DNA of 14,297 nt, from contig DASRJH010000346.1 in the NCBI GenBank assembly GCA_035649575.1, positions 1 to 14,297 of the forward strand, written 5' to 3'. The notes beneath the pieces are model-generated. The model did no database searches and was not told the origin of the DNA. It worked only from the letters and a program-made list of their open reading frames with translations. The DNA is from DASVAL01 sp035649575 (GTDB lineage Bacteria; Planctomycetota; UBA1135; UBA2386). The translations under genes and the position numbers were made by a program. Positions 12,392-14,297 of this stretch are shown piece after piece (position 1 is the first letter of the stretch; every line of letters starts with the position of its first letter).

Positions 12392-14297
12392 GTGCGCGAC
12401 GTGGATTCGACCCGCGACCGAGACCCCGAGATCCTGCTGCGCGAAGCGGCGAACGTGCATCGCCTCGCGCGCGCGATCGTGCGCGACGCGCAGGCCGCCG
12501 AGGACGTGGCCCAGGACACGCTGCTCGTGGCGCTGCGGCGGCCGCCGCACGGAGCCGGCGATCCTCATCGCCTGCGGGCCTGGCTCGCGAAGGTCGTCCG
12601 CAGCCTTGCGCTGCGATCGTGGCGCGCGAAGGCCACGCGGCAACGCCACGAGAGCGACGCCGCGCGGCAGAAAGCCGAGGATCGCGAGGGACGCACGCTC
12701 GCGCGCTTGCAGCAGAACCGCGAGCTGCTCGAAGCCGTCGCGGCGCTGCCCGAGCCCTACCGGACCGCGGTTGCGATGCGTTTCCTCGACGGGGCGCCGC
12801 CGCGGGCCATCGCGCGCGAGCTGCGCATCGAACCGGCGACGGCGCGCCAGCGCGCGCGCCGCGGTCTCGCGATGCTGCGCGCGCGTCTCGAACGAACGCA
12901 CGGCGACGCGCGGTTCGCGGTGTCGGCGCTCGTATCGTGGTCCGGCTGGGCGCCGTGGGTTCTTCCCGGAGTCTCGATCATGATGCTCAAGAAGGTTCTC
13001 GCCGGCGCCGCCGCGGTGGCCGTCGTCGCGGCGTTGTCGATTCCATTCGCTGGCAGGCCGGAGGCCGCCGACCCGCTGGCTGCGCCGGCACCGAGCGGCG
13101 CCGTGCCAGCTGTTGCAGCGGCACCCGCTGCCGCCGTGCCGGCCGAGCGGCAGCCGGCCGCAGTGGCCGACGCGCCCGCACCCGCCGCCGCCATTGCTCC
13201 AACCGCCACGCTCGTGGTGCGCGTGTGCGCTGGTGCCGGCAAGATCGCGGCCGCACCGGTGACCGTCTGGAACCGCCGGCGATCGCGCAACAGCGAGCCC
13301 GAGTCATGGCAGGGCACGACCGACCGCGACGGCGAGGTGCGGTTTCAAGCGTTGGCGCCGGGCACCTGGGCGATCTTCGCGGACGGGCGAACACCCCCCA
13401 AAGCCGAGGCCAACCAGGTCGAGCTGCATGCCGGCGAGGTCGTCGTGCGCGAGATCGACGTTCAGGGAGGCTTCGCGCTGAACGGCGTGGTCGTCGACGC
13501 GCACGGCAACGCGGTGCCCGGAGCTCGCGTCACGGTCGAGGGCGGCTTCCGCAGGAGCGTGCTCGCGATGACCGGTGCGAGCGGCGAGTTCGGCATCGCG
13601 AACCTGCTGAGCCCCGTGGCCGTGCAGGCGCGCGCACCGGGCCGGCTGCCCGGCGACGAGATGAACGTCACGGGCGAGGCCGGTGCCTGCGTGCGGATCG
13701 AGCTGCGCATCGGGGCAGAGGCGCGGCGCATCGAAGGCCGCGTCTTCGACGCCGGCGGCACGCCGTGCGCGGGGGCAGTCGTGGCATTAGTGCCGGCGTC
13801 GGCGCGCGAGCAGCACCGGTGGGAGCGGCCGAGGAAGATCGAGTGGGAACGCACCGACGGTTCGGGTTCGTTCCGCAGCGACGAAGTGGGCGCGGGCGTC
13901 TACGTCGTCGTCGCACAGCCGCGTGAAGGGGAGCTGCCGCCGTGCCAGGCCGAAGTGGACACGACGCACGCGGACGGGTTCGTCGAGTTGCGCGGGCAGG
14001 CCGAGGGCCGAATTCGCGGTCGGGTCAGCCGCGGCGCGGAGGACGCGACCGAAGCGACGGTGATCGCGTGGCCCGATACGGCATCGTCTCGTGGCGTGGC
14101 CGTGCTCGAGGACCTCGGCTGGCGGCAGGCGGGCCGCGACCGCGACGGCCGATTCGAGCTGCGTGGGCTCGGCGCGGGGCCGCACCGCGTGCGCGTCATC
14201 GAGGAGGGTGCGGTGGTGGAAGAGCGCGTCGTCGACGTCGAGCCGGGCACGGTCCAGGAGTGGAACGTGACGCTGCCGCCACTCGGCGAGCTCGGTG
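12392..14297 (+). CDS. ECF-type sigma factor fused to membrane helix and carboxypeptidase-regulatory-like repeats (3' end missing)
   Basis: One unbroken frame gives at least 635 residues and runs past the window. Residues 11-87 are sigma region 2 ('AEDVAQDTLLVAL' at 36-48; 'LRAWLAKVVRSLALRSW' at 61-77). Residues 110-167 are sigma region 4 with its helix-turn-helix ('LPEPYRTAVAMRFLDG', then 'AIARELRIEPATARQRARRG'). A hydrophobic segment (about 199-222, after 'MMLKK') follows, then a Pro/Ala-rich linker (223-270). From about 271 there are four beta-sandwich units of carboxypeptidase-regulatory type, starting near 271, 361, 447 and 541, each with a 'G-x-V...G-x-x-x-x-G-A-x-V' and 'D-x-x-G-x-F' style pattern. 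The sigma part would direct RNA polymerase; the rest would sit outside the membrane. GTG 12392 (GGGGA five bases upstream) is the chosen start; GTG 12401 or 12323 are possible. Confidence 0.85.
   Translation, partial: MRDVDSTRDRDPEILLREAANVHRLARAIVRDAQAAEDVAQDTLLVALRRPPHGAGDPHRLRAWLAKVVRSLALRSWRAKATRQRHESDAARQKAEDREGRTLARLQQNRELLEAVAALPEPYRTAVAMRFLDGAPPRAIARELRIEPATARQRARRGLAMLRARLERTHGDARFAVSALVSWSGWAPWVLPGVSIMMLKKVLAGAAAVAVVAALSIPFAGRPEAADPLAAPAPSGAVPAVAAAPAAAVPAERQPAAVADAPAPAAAIAPTATLVVRVCAGAGKIAAAPVTVWNRRRSRNSEPESWQGTTDRDGEVRFQALAPGTWAIFADGRTPPKAEANQVELHAGEVVVREIDVQGGFALNGVVVDAHGNAVPGARVTVEGGFRRSVLAMTGASGEFGIANLLSPVAVQARAPGRLPGDEMNVTGEAGACVRIELRIGAEARRIEGRVFDAGGTPCAGAVVALVPASAREQHRWERPRKIEWERTDGSGSFRSDEVGAGVYVVVAQPREGELPPCQAEVDTTHADGFVELRGQAEGRIRGRVSRGAEDATEATVIAWPDTASSRGVAVLEDLGWRQAGRDRDGRFELRGLGAGPHRVRVIEEGAVVEERVVDVEPGTVQEWNVTLPPLGELG

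Noticed and set aside
10639..13926. 1095-codon plus-strand open frame
   Set aside because: It runs through parts of GH62, the antisense of the OCD-family gene and the wrong frame of the sigma-fusion gene; low-complexity Arg/Ala sequence throughout.

Overview
The window is GC-rich DNA, apparently from a member of the Planctomycetota. Three things point there. First, the right end carries an ECF-type sigma factor fused in one reading frame to a membrane segment and carboxypeptidase-regulatory-like repeats. Second, two exported proteins near the centre have long low-complexity C-terminal domains, and one has an 'IDLGDDGIPE' element; I associate both with environmental planctomycete lineages. Third, tail-specific-protease-like and PQQ-dehydrogenase-like secreted enzymes are abundant. 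The assignment rests on protein style, with no marker gene in view, so it is moderate. I see no rRNA, tRNA, CRISPR array, transposase or phage gene.

Layout. At 1-684 is the 3' part of a Fic-domain AMP-transferase with a C-terminal winged helix. Next come a small four-helix membrane protein (969-1400) and a secreted S41 peptidase (1445-3199). The peptidase converges on a secreted glucose/sorbosone-dehydrogenase-like PQQ enzyme with an added Ig-like domain (3217-5100, minus). Divergent from that is an exported protein of unknown function (5302-6222). A group of three small plus-strand genes follows: a two-helix membrane protein, a lipoprotein and a four-helix membrane protein (6523-7878). They converge on a Tat-exported HisC-like aminotransferase (7893-9017, minus). 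Next is a minus-strand gene broken by one missing base (9061-9467). A plus-strand pair follows: a YcxB-like membrane protein and a GH62 alpha-L-arabinofuranosidase (9578-11218). An ornithine-cyclodeaminase/mu-crystallin family enzyme lies on the minus strand (11242-12276). Divergent from it is the sigma-factor fusion, which runs off the right edge (12392-14297).

How the genes work together. No shared pathway is visible. The common theme is export: at least six products carry a signal peptide, lipobox, Tat signal or extracytoplasmic domain. Convergent pairs are tightly packed (gaps of 14-23 bases), and one pair has both stop codons inside a shared hairpin. The most interesting item is the sigma factor fusion: a DNA-binding transcription initiator that appears tethered to the membrane by its own sensor-like outer domain. 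Just upstream is a GGAAC/GTC sequence that could be a self-recognised promoter.
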